DNA of 64,000 bases. Source: JBMYZL01 sp049610385 (lineage in GTDB: Bacteria; Bacteroidota; Bacteroidia; Flavobacteriales_D; Sanyastnellaceae). The notes beneath the pieces are model-generated. The model worked only from the letters and a program-made list of their open reading frames with translations. It was not told the origin of the DNA and ran no database searches. Position numbers and translations under genes: made by a program. The stretch covers positions 1 to 64,000 of the forward strand of contig JBMYZL010000001.1 in the NCBI GenBank assembly GCA_049610385.1, given 5' to 3'. This document shows, in pieces, positions 46,401 through 54,283 of the stretch (the first letter of the stretch is position 1; every line of letters begins with the position of its first letter).

Positions 46401-46646
46401 GGTGTACTTGAATTCATGAGAGCCGTCTGGCAAATCAATGTCCAAATTCCATACACCATCACCGTCATCATCGGTCATGGCCGCACAATCACCACACCAG
46501 CCATTGAAAGAACCATTTACGTAGACACCACTGTACACATATGCGCCTGAATAGTCGTTCATGTCCACCGAAAAACTCACGGTGTTTTGGGCCAACATGG
46601 TCAGCGAAATTGAAAAGGCCGCAAAAAGCAAAACAAAATGCTTCAT
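43449..46646 (-). CDS. Secreted protein with eight glycogen-binding-like modules and a dockerin-like tail
   Basis: A 1065-residue secreted protein. After the signal peptide come eight modules of about 105-125 residues, each starting with a strand such as FQVDMSQ, then GSFNGWCGGC or GSFQSWSPGST, then MxDxDGDGxY, then YEYKF and a Cys-rich end (CWNSCxAC). The VxGSFNxW...YEYKF pattern resembles CBM20/CBM48 or AMPK glycogen-binding beta sandwiches. Four GCxDxxAxNxxxxAxxDDGSC repeats are mixed in near the end. The last 27 residues, CPGDLDGDGTIATPDLLSFL and onward, form one Ca2+-binding dockerin-like half; there is no type A or B T9SS domain. A role in surface glycan binding is inferred. An MFS sugar transporter gene lies just upstream on the same strand. 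Confidence 0.88.
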   Translation of the reverse strand: MKHFVLLFAAFSISLTMLAQNTVSFSVDMNDYSGAYVYSGVYVNGSFNGWCGDCAAMTDDDGDGVWNLDIDLPDGSHEFKYTLDGWNAEEVFEGGESCTLTTGIYTNRLIQVAGDTVIPTTCWNSCVACGESDGGAEFFDVTFHVDMSQYTGTFGTVNCNGSFNGWCGGCWEMTDEDGDMVYSITGSLAAGTYEYKFTLDGWDAQENFAGGESCTTTIDGYVNRTITITDNADAGVVCYNSCDACSTGEPETVTVTFQVNMAETPANPAGVFLGTNVTGWNPGATQLSDSDGDGIYSVSLDVPVNSDALYKFCNGPGWEYAESVPPSCGDGSGDVNRLFSVGTEDAVLDPVCFSACLNCGETSATTSVTLEVDMSQQEVSDDGVHVAGSFQSWSPGSTEMLDPDGDGIYAVTLELEPFTYEYKFVNGNAWGSEEAVPSACSTNSNRSVVVGDEDLVIRYCYEQCGSECTLPTPGADITFSVDANNLESVSADGIYLMSSFTDPQWQAGAILMNDDDSDGIWTTTVFVEGSAEIQYKFNNGNPYIDGVANTDGEETHDFESDGCGAPNGIGGFNRTLVRTGEDQVLDIVCFNSCGACQDLSTGTSFSVDMGCAPDFYEVFVTGPWCGWCANDGYNVLTDDDGDGVYEVIIYDLSGTVEYKYAINGFTDQEDLVNDMVEGADCAPITDYAAYANRTTEAFSDNVDYYGTCDGVCNDDVVPVETYTITFQVDMSQYDGTYGTVNLNSSFNGWCGGCAPMSDADGDMIYDLTVDIVADTIEYKFTLDGWSNQEMFDEGESCTSTIDGYTNRSLVLDADMTLPAVCWNSCEACAANISGCMDESAVNFNPNATEDDGSCYYNPGCQDSSAQNYDEDADADDNSCQYLITFRVNMSNEMVSADGVHIAGSFQGWEPGSTNVPALGYGVYEITIALANGDYEYKFINGNQWGQDESVGDCGNGGNRVLTVAGEDMTTSASCFNSCDMCAGCTDPFSLEFDPFAGEDDGSCATAIVYGCTYDGAENFMSSANVEDGSCFFSTVSACPGDLDGDGTIATPDLLSFLSVFGTDCD

Positions 46647-46655
46647 CAGAAAAAA

Positions 46656-46691
46656 ATTGGTTTGATTCGAATCATTGGTTTGACTCGAATA
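46656..46691. repeat. Tandem 18-bp repeats upstream of the eight-module protein gene
   Basis: Two direct copies, ATTGGTTTGATTCGAATC and ATTGGTTTGACTCGAATA, lie head to tail just before the gene start. The first holds the palindrome GATTCGAATC, and a looser third copy (GGTTGATCGAAATCATTG) follows at about 46701-46718. They could be operator sites or translation-control elements in the 5' leader. The rest of the 157-base gap has the dyad GTGTA/TACAC near 46764-46776. Confidence 0.5.
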
Positions 46692-46803
46692 AGAATTTGT
46701 CGGTTGATCGAAATCATTGAGCGATTCAAACCTTTCATTAAACGCGTAATGTACGAATTAAATGTGTACAATACACACCACCTCCACGAGAATATTCCTG
46801 CAA

Positions 46804-48177
46804 TCAAGCTTCACGGGTGTGTACGTTCGCCCTCGCGTCACGAATCAACAACGTTGATAAACCTGCAACAATCAAACAGAGCCCAGCCAGAAGCATTGTA
46901 TTGATGGTTTCGGGGCCGAAAATGGTCTTGTAAGCAAAATTCACCCCACCCAGAGCTGCACAAATTTGTGGAATCACGATAAACATGTTGAAAATGCCCA
47001 TATAAACTCCCATTTTTTGACTCGGCAAAGCGCTGGACAACATGGCATATGGCATCGAGAGAATAGAGCCCCAAGCCACACCAATCAAGGCGAAAGACAC
47101 CCCCAACAATCCCGCTGATTCGGGTTCAATTGCATACATCGAAACAAACCCCAGTCCACCTGAAATCAGTGCCACAATGTGCACCCATTTCCTGTTGATA
47201 TCGAATTTCGAAGTGTAAAAGGTCAACAGCATAGCAAAGACCATGGAACTCAAACCATAGTTGCCCATGGCAGAAGAAACTTGATTGGCGGCATCATTGT
47301 ATGCCGCATTCAGACTTTCAAAGTTCACCATGCCCTCACTCGGCAAAGGTGCTCGGAATACGTGCTCGGTCAACGCAGGTGTTGCGAATGACCACATCGT
47401 GAAAAAGGCGAACCAACTAAAGAACTGAACCAAACCCAACTGTTTCATCACTTTGGGCATGGACAAAATATTCTGAACAATTTCTCGAATTCCCGCCGCG
47501 AAACCCCTTGAAGACTCAACATTCTTTCGAAAAGCGTCCAAGTTCTCCGGAGGCTCCTCCGTCGTGGTGAATACAGTGATCAAAATGGAAGCCAGAAACA
47601 CAAAAGCGCCAATTGCAAAGGCCACATGAACACTCGCTGGAAGCTGACCAGCAGCTGAATTGTTATCGACCCCCAACCATGTCACCAAAGACGGCAAATT
47701 AGAGGCAACCCACGTCCCAATTCCAATGATCAATGTCTGCACGACGAAACCATAAGACCGTTGCTCATCAGGCAATTTGTCTGCAACCAGGGCCCTGAAT
47801 GGTTCCATGGAGATGTTGATGCTGGCATCCAAAATCCACAAGAATCCAGCGGCCATCCATACCGCGGAGCTGTAGGGAACGAAAAACAAGGCGAGGGTAC
47901 TCAAAACTGCACCCAATAGGAAAAAAGGTCTGCGTCTTCCCCACCTTGGGCTCCAGGTTCGATCTGACAGGTAACCAATGATGGGCTGAACAATCAAGCC
48001 GGTCAAGGGAGCAGCAATCCAAAGAATGGGAATTTCATCCTTGGAAGCTCCGAGTGTTTGAAAAATGCGGGACATGTTGCCCCCTTGGAGTGCAAATCCA
48101 AATTGAATCCCCAGAAATCCAAAACTCATGTTCCAGATTTGCCAAAAGGAAAGCTTCTTCTTGGGAATGAATGGCAT
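46804..48177 (-). CDS. MFS sugar transporter (SLC45/GPH-like)
   Basis: A 457-residue transporter with about 12 membrane helices. The N-terminus LSFWQIWNMSFGFLGIQFGF and the loop GYLSDRTWSPRWGRRRPFF, holding the conserved RxxxxGRRRPF motif, place it with the sucrose/maltose-H+ symporter group. These import disaccharides or maltodextrin breakdown products in many Bacteroidota. The start ATG comes directly after the U-tract of a terminator hairpin, leaving no free leader. It lies between two large secreted repeat proteins, one with glycogen-binding-like modules, so a link to external alpha-glucan use is plausible but unproven. Confidence 0.92.
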   Translation of the reverse strand: MPFIPKKKLSFWQIWNMSFGFLGIQFGFALQGGNMSRIFQTLGASKDEIPILWIAAPLTGLIVQPIIGYLSDRTWSPRWGRRRPFFLLGAVLSTLALFFVPYSSAVWMAAGFLWILDASINISMEPFRALVADKLPDEQRSYGFVVQTLIIGIGTWVASNLPSLVTWLGVDNNSAAGQLPASVHVAFAIGAFVFLASILITVFTTTEEPPENLDAFRKNVESSRGFAAGIREIVQNILSMPKVMKQLGLVQFFSWFAFFTMWSFATPALTEHVFRAPLPSEGMVNFESLNAAYNDAANQVSSAMGNYGLSSMVFAMLLTFYTSKFDINRKWVHIVALISGGLGFVSMYAIEPESAGLLGVSFALIGVAWGSILSMPYAMLSSALPSQKMGVYMGIFNMFIVIPQICAALGGVNFAYKTIFGPETINTMLLAGLCLIVAGLSTLLIRDARANVHTREA

Positions 48178-48215
48178 AAAAAAACGGGTTTGGCCGTGAA
48201 TATAGCCAAACCCGT
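48178..48215 (-). terminator. Terminator/attenuator abutting the transporter start codon
   Basis: On the minus strand an 11-bp perfect stem (ACGGGTTTGGC with GCCAAACCCGT, 10-base loop) is followed by seven Ts and immediately by the transporter ATG. It lies 41 bases after the stop at 48257. A possible promoter (TTG, 21 bases, TACACTTTG) lies between that stop and the hairpin. Confidence 0.85.
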
Positions 48216-48256
48216 CTCAAAGTGTACGAATCACACGAAGTGGAGTTCAACTTGTT

Positions 48257-51200
48257 TTATTCACAAGGCGATCCATATTGTGCGAGAAAATCCAACAAGT
48301 CTGCAGAACCCACTGAACCGTTGCCATCACTGTCGAATGGACAATCGTTTTCTCCTTCTGGTAAAATGCAAGAACCATCGTCTACTGTAGCCATTGGATC
48401 ATAGTTCTCTGCATCAACGTATGTACAGCCCAAAATCTCGAAGACACAAGATCCGTCATCCTCCGTTGCAAAGCTCTCGAAGTTGGCCGCATCCGAATCA
48501 GTGCAGCCCAAGAAAGTGCAGGAACCATCTTCATAGGTAGCGGACGAATCATAGTTCGAAGCATTGCTGTACGTGCATCCCCCCAAAACACAAGAACCGT
48601 CATCCACATTGGAATCAGGATCGTAGTTGTCCGCATCAGGGTTCGTGCAACCCGGATATTCACAACTGCCATCATTTTCAGTCGCGTTGGGGTTGTAATT
48701 GGCAGCGCCTTCCTCCGTACAACCTGGAATTTCCAGTTCATCACAAATCCCATCACCATCCGCATCATTGATGCATTCGCCGGAGCAATTGTAGTAGAGT
48801 TCTGGATATTCGCATGTGCCGTCGTTCACGTTGGCTGTACTGTCATAGTTACAAGCATCAACGTCCGTGCACCCCGGGTATTCACAGGAACCGTCATCGT
48901 CCGTGGCATCTGGATTGTAATTTGCGGCACCTGTTTCCGTGCAACCTGGAATTTCCAATTCATCGCACACATTGTCTCCATCTGCATCATTGATGCAATT
49001 GAAATTGCAATCGTAGTATGTTTCTGGATAAATGCAAGTGCCATCGTCCTGCTCCGCATCCGGATCAAAGTTACACGCCCCAGCATCCATACAGCCAAAG
49101 TCAATTTGAGGAAAAACAATGGTCTCATCCAGTACCTGGGGATTTTCCCCATTCTCTGCTCTGTATTGCAAATTGATGGTCATGGAAATTTGGCCCATTG
49201 TCGTCAGCTGCGCAATCAACACCCGGCCGTCAGCATCGGGAAAAGCCAAAGGTTCCAAATCAGGCAGCACAAACCAGCTCCCGCCCAGTTCATTGTCAAT
49301 GGAAAAGCTCCCTCCTGCCTCAAATTCAGCCGCTGCAGCATCGGTTCCAATGTTGTTCAGGTTCACAGAAGAATCATCCCCTCCGATGGTGAACCAAGAG
49401 TCATAAGCCAATTCTGGGATGAATTCGAAGAGAGTTGTATTGATTTGATCCGCAAAGGCACCCCCATTTTCATTCTGATAGAAGCCACTGGTTGACGTGA
49501 TTGACAATGGGAGTCCTTCCTGCGCAAAAATGGCTGTCAACTGATCATCCAAATTCCCGAAGTTGGCATACACCCGGTACGTCATCAAACCTTCTTCAGG
49601 CTGATTTTCAGCAAACAACTCGTAAGTCAATCCTTCGTAACTGGGCTCCGGATAACTGCAACTGCCATCGTCAAGCAATGCTGTTGGGTCAAAGTTGTCT
49701 GCCTCTGGATCGGTACATCCAGCCCCTGTTGCCGCTTCTTGAGGAAAAATCAATGGCAGGTCTGTAACTTCAATGGAGTTGTCCGATGGATCTCGGAATT
49801 GAATATTGACGTTGGCATTGACCGCACCGTCGGTCGTCAACTGGGCAATCAACACCCGCCCATTGACAGGCACGGATTGCGGGGAGGTGTTCGGCAAGAC
49901 AAACAGAGAACCACCTGTGAATGTATTGACATTCAAAGCACCGCCGGCCTCAAATTCTGGCGTGAATTCCGACATGCCCACCTCGCCCGCGGTGTTTGTT
50001 TCGCCCGGGGCGGCTCCGATTGTGAGCCATGAGTCAAATTCCATACTGGGGATCACTGCAAAGAGAACAGGGTTGATTTCGGAACTCGTCCAACTGCCGG
50101 CTTCATCCTGATAAAACGTGGTGCTCGGAATCAAATGCAATGGATGGCTGTCTGTTCCCCAAAGCGCCGTCATCTGCACATCGTCAGAATCAAATTCGAC
50201 ATACAAGCGGTAAGTGATCATTCCCGGTATCGAGTCCTCTGCAACAACTTCGGCTACGAGCCCATTGACCCAACCACCACCCCAGACACAAGTGCCATTG
50301 TCACTGTTTGCATTGGGGTCGTAATTGTCCGCACTCGGGGATGTGCAACCAAAATTTTCTTCTTCATCACAAATGTCATTTTCATTGACATCATTGGAAC
50401 AATTCCCTTGACAGTCATAATAAAGGGGCGGATATTCACAACTTCCATCGTCCTCCGTGGCCGTGGGGTCATAATTGCAGGCCAAATCATCGATGCAACC
50501 TGGATTGTAAAAAAGGCCGGAGCAAGAACAATCGCTATTGTATGTGTCTGATACGGTATCGGCATCCCCGTCATCACAACCATCACCCGGATAAGCGCAT
50601 CCCACATTTAAATTGGCATTCGCCTCATAATTGCAAGCCGATTCGTCCGTGCATCCTTCAACAATGAGGACGCCTGTGCAACTGCAATCCGTTTCAAAGG
50701 CATCATCCATGGTGGTGTCCAAACCATCATCGCAAGCATCTCCTGGATAGGCACAGCTCTGGTCGTCCTGCTCCGCCGTGGGGTCATAATTGCAAGCGGA
50801 CGCATCCATGCACCCCAGAACAACGTTGGGAAAAGACAATTCAAGGCCTTCTGCTTGGAAAGTTTCACCCGTGACATCGTCCCATTGGTAATTGATGATC
50901 AATTCCACCAAACCGGTTGTCGTCAATTGCGCCATCAAAACACGTCCATTGTCACCGGCATAAGCATCCGCACTTTGGCCCGGCACAATGAACCATGACC
51001 CCCCTGTAAACGTATTGATGTACAAATCACCTCCATTGTTCCATGTGGCCAAAAAAGTATCCATGCCGACGGCATTGACCCCACCTGCGCCACTGCTGTC
51101 CTCAGATCCAATGGTCAACCAAGAATCGTATTGCACGTCTGGAATCAAAGGAAACAAGATGGGATTGATGGACTGACCATAATCCCCACCCGATTCAGAC

Positions 51201-51433
51201 TGATAAAAACTTGTGCTCGACGACATCAACAAAGGCAGATTCGCTTCCGCACCTACGGTCCCGTATACGGCAATCAATTGGTCATCTGGGGAATCAAATG
51301 TCGCAAAGACGTGATACGTCGTACCAAATTCTGAAGTGGCTACGACCTCAACTTCGAGGCCTGTAGCTGTTGCCCATACGGAGCCAAAACTCAATGTGCA
51401 CAATAGGAGGGAGACAAATCTTGAGATGATCAT
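48257..51433 (-). CDS. Secreted mosaic of three YDSWxTIG modules, thirteen DDGSC repeats and a dockerin-like tail
   Basis: A 1058-residue secreted protein. Signal peptide, then module 1 (about 25-205, YDSWLTIG at 102-109), a run of GCxDxxACNYxPxAxxDDGSCxYP repeats (to about 395), module 2 (about 395-575, FDSWLTIG), one repeat, module 3 (about 600-785, YDSWFTIG), a second long repeat run (about 786-1020), and a terminal CPFDSDGNGSVGSADLLDFL tail. I count thirteen DDGSC-type repeats in all, the acidic loops suggesting Ca2+ binding. Modules end in GRVLxAQLTT. There is no type A or B sorting domain; the tail matches that of the gene at 43449. Probably a surface or matrix structural protein. Confidence 0.87.
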   Translation of the reverse strand: MIISRFVSLLLCTLSFGSVWATATGLEVEVVATSEFGTTYHVFATFDSPDDQLIAVYGTVGAEANLPLLMSSSTSFYQSESGGDYGQSINPILFPLIPDVQYDSWLTIGSEDSSGAGGVNAVGMDTFLATWNNGGDLYINTFTGGSWFIVPGQSADAYAGDNGRVLMAQLTTTGLVELIINYQWDDVTGETFQAEGLELSFPNVVLGCMDASACNYDPTAEQDDQSCAYPGDACDDGLDTTMDDAFETDCSCTGVLIVEGCTDESACNYEANANLNVGCAYPGDGCDDGDADTVSDTYNSDCSCSGLFYNPGCIDDLACNYDPTATEDDGSCEYPPLYYDCQGNCSNDVNENDICDEEENFGCTSPSADNYDPNANSDNGTCVWGGGWVNGLVAEVVAEDSIPGMITYRLYVEFDSDDVQMTALWGTDSHPLHLIPSTTFYQDEAGSWTSSEINPVLFAVIPSMEFDSWLTIGAAPGETNTAGEVGMSEFTPEFEAGGALNVNTFTGGSLFVLPNTSPQSVPVNGRVLIAQLTTDGAVNANVNIQFRDPSDNSIEVTDLPLIFPQEAATGAGCTDPEADNFDPTALLDDGSCSYPEPSYEGLTYELFAENQPEEGLMTYRVYANFGNLDDQLTAIFAQEGLPLSITSTSGFYQNENGGAFADQINTTLFEFIPELAYDSWFTIGGDDSSVNLNNIGTDAAAAEFEAGGSFSIDNELGGSWFVLPDLEPLAFPDADGRVLIAQLTTMGQISMTINLQYRAENGENPQVLDETIVFPQIDFGCMDAGACNFDPDAEQDDGTCIYPETYYDCNFNCINDADGDNVCDELEIPGCTETGAANYNPDATDDDGSCEYPGCTDVDACNYDSTANVNDGTCEYPELYYNCSGECINDADGDGICDELEIPGCTEEGAANYNPNATENDGSCEYPGCTNPDADNYDPDSNVDDGSCVLGGCTYSNASNYDSSATYEDGSCTFLGCTDSDAANFESFATEDDGSCVFEILGCTYVDAENYDPMATVDDGSCILPEGENDCPFDSDGNGSVGSADLLDFLAQYGSPCE

Positions 51434-51513
51434 GGTTTGTTGTTTTCAGACTGTTTTGGGAAATATACAATCATTTTGTATTCCCAAAAGCCAAATTCAA
51501 ATTCCCCATTCCA

Positions 51514-53109
51514 TCATCGCCGAACACCTGACTTCGGCCCAAACCAATTCAACCATGCAGCGGTTGAGGAATCGTGATCAACAGCTTCAGAGCCTGACCA
51601 TTCGGCGAGTATTTGGCCTGCCAATTCTTTGCCCAATTGGACTCCCCACTGATCATAACTGAAGATATTCCACAAGACGCCTTGGACGAAAATTCGATGC
51701 TCATGCAAGGCAACAAGCATGCCCAAGTGATAGGGATCCAAGGCCTCCATGGCCATGAAAGTCGACGGTCGATTGCCCGGAAAGTTGCGGTGTGGGTTGT
51801 CTACGTCAGACTTCCCCTTCATCAGGGCCTCTGCTTGAGCAATGGCGTTGGCCAACAACTTTTGGTGGCTCTCTTGAGCATCTTCCATGTCCGACATGGG
51901 CTTTCGAACCGCGATGATGTCCACCGGGTGAATGTCCGTGCCTTGATGAAGCAGTTGGTAGAAGGCGTGTTGGCCATTGGTTCCAGGCTCTCCCCACAAA
52001 ACAGGACCCGTGGCATGGCTGGCTAAAGTGCCATCACGCTGCGTTCGCTTCCCATTCGATTCCATATCTGCTTGCTGCAAATAAGCTGCAAACCTCTCCA
52101 AATCTTGGGCGTATGGGAGCACAACGTGGGTAGAGAATCCCATGAAATTCCGATTCCAGATTCCCAGAAGCCCCATGACCACAGGCAGGTTGGATTCCAA
52201 AGGGGTCGTTTTGAAATGCTGATCCATGCATCGGGCACCTGCCAAAAATTGCTCAAATCCGTTCGCGCCGATGGCGCAAGCGATGGCCAAACCAACAGGC
52301 CCCCACATGGAATAACGCCCACCGACCCAATTCTCAAATCCAAACACCCGATCGGCTTGAATCCCAAATTCAACAGCTTTGTCTGGAGCGCTCGACACGG
52401 CCGCAAAATGCGCTGCGACAGCAGATTCTCCGATGGATGACATCAACCAGGCTTTGGCCAGCCGGGCATTGGTCATGGTCTCTTGGGTCGTGAAGGTTTT
52501 GGAGACCACAATGAACAAAGTGGACTGGGGTTGGCAAGTGCTCAGTACGGATTCCAAATGCCCCGGATCAACATTGCTGATGAAATGCACCTTTGGACCT
52601 TCTTTGGCTGACTTTCGCAAAGAACGGGTGACCATCAATGGACCCAAATCTGAACCGCCAATTCCGATGTTGACCACATCCGTAATGGCACGGTTTTGTC
52701 GCACATGTTCAGCAAACGCCAAAAACCTTTGGCGGATGTGAAGAACCTGAGGCATCACGGGTTCGCTATTCACAGCGTAACCATCAGCAGATTCTGCCCG
52801 CAAAGCCATGTGCATCACGGCCCGATTCTCAGTTTCATTGATGGGCAGGCCCTGGAACAATGCGTTGATGGAGTCAGAAAGATGAGCGGACTTCGCGAAA
52901 GCCATTAAATCAGACCAGGCTTGCGCGTCCAACCTCTGCTTGGACCAATCTACACGCAACCCATCCAATTCCAAAACCATTTCGGTCGCTCGATGGGGGT
53001 GTCGTGTAAAAAGATCATTCAAGTGCTCCGACTTCAGTCGCTCCGCATGAGCCCTGAGGGATTGGGCGACTGAACCCTCCCAATCCGCTTGAGGCAAGAA
53101 TCCCTTCAT
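51514..53109 (-). CDS. pgi: Glucose-6-phosphate isomerase
   Basis: The 531-residue product is the normal length. Motifs present are VNIGIGGSDLGPLMVTRSL, FIVVSKTFTTQETMTNA, ENWVGGRYSMWGPVGL, MESNGKRT, and GEPGTNGQHAFYQLLHQG with the catalytic Glu and His. It interconverts glucose-6-phosphate and fructose-6-phosphate. The ATG at 53109 lies eight bases after the fructose-bisphosphate aldolase stop, so the two glycolytic genes form an operon. An upstream TTG is unlikely. Confidence 0.97.
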   Translation of the reverse strand: MKGFLPQADWEGSVAQSLRAHAERLKSEHLNDLFTRHPHRATEMVLELDGLRVDWSKQRLDAQAWSDLMAFAKSAHLSDSINALFQGLPINETENRAVMHMALRAESADGYAVNSEPVMPQVLHIRQRFLAFAEHVRQNRAITDVVNIGIGGSDLGPLMVTRSLRKSAKEGPKVHFISNVDPGHLESVLSTCQPQSTLFIVVSKTFTTQETMTNARLAKAWLMSSIGESAVAAHFAAVSSAPDKAVEFGIQADRVFGFENWVGGRYSMWGPVGLAIACAIGANGFEQFLAGARCMDQHFKTTPLESNLPVVMGLLGIWNRNFMGFSTHVVLPYAQDLERFAAYLQQADMESNGKRTQRDGTLASHATGPVLWGEPGTNGQHAFYQLLHQGTDIHPVDIIAVRKPMSDMEDAQESHQKLLANAIAQAEALMKGKSDVDNPHRNFPGNRPSTFMAMEALDPYHLGMLVALHEHRIFVQGVLWNIFSYDQWGVQLGKELAGQILAEWSGSEAVDHDSSTAAWLNWFGPKSGVRR

Positions 53110-53116
53110 CTTCAAA

Positions 53117-54193
53117 TCAATCTGCTGCGTTTCGATTGATGCAGTTCAGGTCTTCGAACGCTTGGTTCAAGCGCGCCACGAATGCATCCTCTCCCTTCCT
53201 CAACCAAACCCGTGGGTCATAATATTTTTTGTTCGGTTGATCGTCACCGTCTGGATTCCCAATTTGGGTTTGCAAATAACCCGAGTTGGAATCAACATAA
53301 TCCCGAACACCAGACAAAAATGCCCATTGCATATCCGTGTCGATATTCATTTTGATGGCACCATAGCCGATTGCCTCGCGGATTTCAGCTACAGAAGACC
53401 CACTTCCACCGTGAAAAACAAAGTCCACAGGATTCGAGTGAGTGTCGAACTTTTCCTCGATGTGCTTTTGTGAATTGTCCAAGATTTTTGGCGTCAAACT
53501 CACATTTCCAGGCTTATAAACACCATGAACATTTCCGAATGCCGCCGCAATGGTGAAATTGTCTGACACCCGTTTCAAGGATTCATAAGCATAGGCCACT
53601 TCGTCCGGCTGCGTGTAGAGCTTGCTGCTGTCGATGTCCGTGTTATCGACGCCATCTTCTTCTCCACCAGTAACCCCAAGTTCAATTTCCAAAAACATGC
53701 CCATCGCGTCCATGCGTTCCATGTATTTGACACAAGTCTCGATGTTCTCCTCCAAAGGCTCTTCGCTGAGATCAATCATGTGAGAACTGAACAAAGGAGA
53801 GCCGACTCGGGCAAAATACTCCTCTCCTGCATCCAGCATTCCATCCACCCACGGCAGCAATTTTCTGGCGCAGTGATCTGTGTGCAAAATCACGGAAACA
53901 CCGTAGGCCTCAGCCAATTGATGAACATGATGTGCACCCGCAATGGCGCCCAACACCGCATTTCCTTGGTTTTCCATTTTCAGTCCTTTTCCAGCATTGA
54001 ATGCAGCGCCACCATTGGAAAACTGCACAATCACTGGCGAATGAACTGACTTCGCCGCTTCGAGCACCGCATTGATGGAATTGGATCCAATTGCATTGAC
54101 AGCAGGCAATGCGTAATTGTTCTTCTGTGCATCGCGGAAAACCTCCCGCACCTCCTCGCCCCACAGGACGCCTGGTCGAAATTTGGTAGTCAT
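53117..54193 (-). CDS. fbaA: Class II fructose-bisphosphate aldolase
   Basis: A 358-residue zinc aldolase of the E. coli FbaA type. It shows YALPAVNAIGSNSINAVLEA, the zinc and catalytic site VILHTDHCARKLLPW, the metal ligand Glu in FLEIELGVTGGEEDGVD, FGNVHGVYKPGN, and FVFHGGSGSS plus MNIDTDMQWA for phosphate binding. It cleaves fructose-1,6-bisphosphate in glycolysis and works in reverse in gluconeogenesis. It is the first gene of the fba-pgi pair. A one-mismatch -7 box (TAACTTCG) lies about 45 bases upstream. Confidence 0.97.
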   Translation of the reverse strand: MTTKFRPGVLWGEEVREVFRDAQKNNYALPAVNAIGSNSINAVLEAAKSVHSPVIVQFSNGGAAFNAGKGLKMENQGNAVLGAIAGAHHVHQLAEAYGVSVILHTDHCARKLLPWVDGMLDAGEEYFARVGSPLFSSHMIDLSEEPLEENIETCVKYMERMDAMGMFLEIELGVTGGEEDGVDNTDIDSSKLYTQPDEVAYAYESLKRVSDNFTIAAAFGNVHGVYKPGNVSLTPKILDNSQKHIEEKFDTHSNPVDFVFHGGSGSSVAEIREAIGYGAIKMNIDTDMQWAFLSGVRDYVDSNSGYLQTQIGNPDGDDQPNKKYYDPRVWLRKGEDAFVARLNQAFEDLNCINRNAAD

Positions 54194-54283
54194 GAATCAG
54201 TCTGGTTTGATAAAACCCGTTTTTAAAATTCGTCGGCGAAGTTAAGGCTCCTGCCGATGCAAGGCCAATTGCCTTTTGTCGCA

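Noticed and set aside
43449..46646. Long plus-strand open frames across the large secreted-protein genes (for example 17 and 44-46 kb).
   Set aside because: They are antisense of repeat-rich, Asp/Gly/Cys-biased coding sequence; the minus-strand frames have signal peptides, repeats and sorting domains.
15293..51433. The nucleotide-level repeats within the large secreted genes as CRISPR arrays or mobile repeats.
   Set aside because: Spacing and sequence follow codon-level protein repeats (SprB-type, DDGSC, CBM-like); there are no identical direct repeats with unique spacers and no cas genes.
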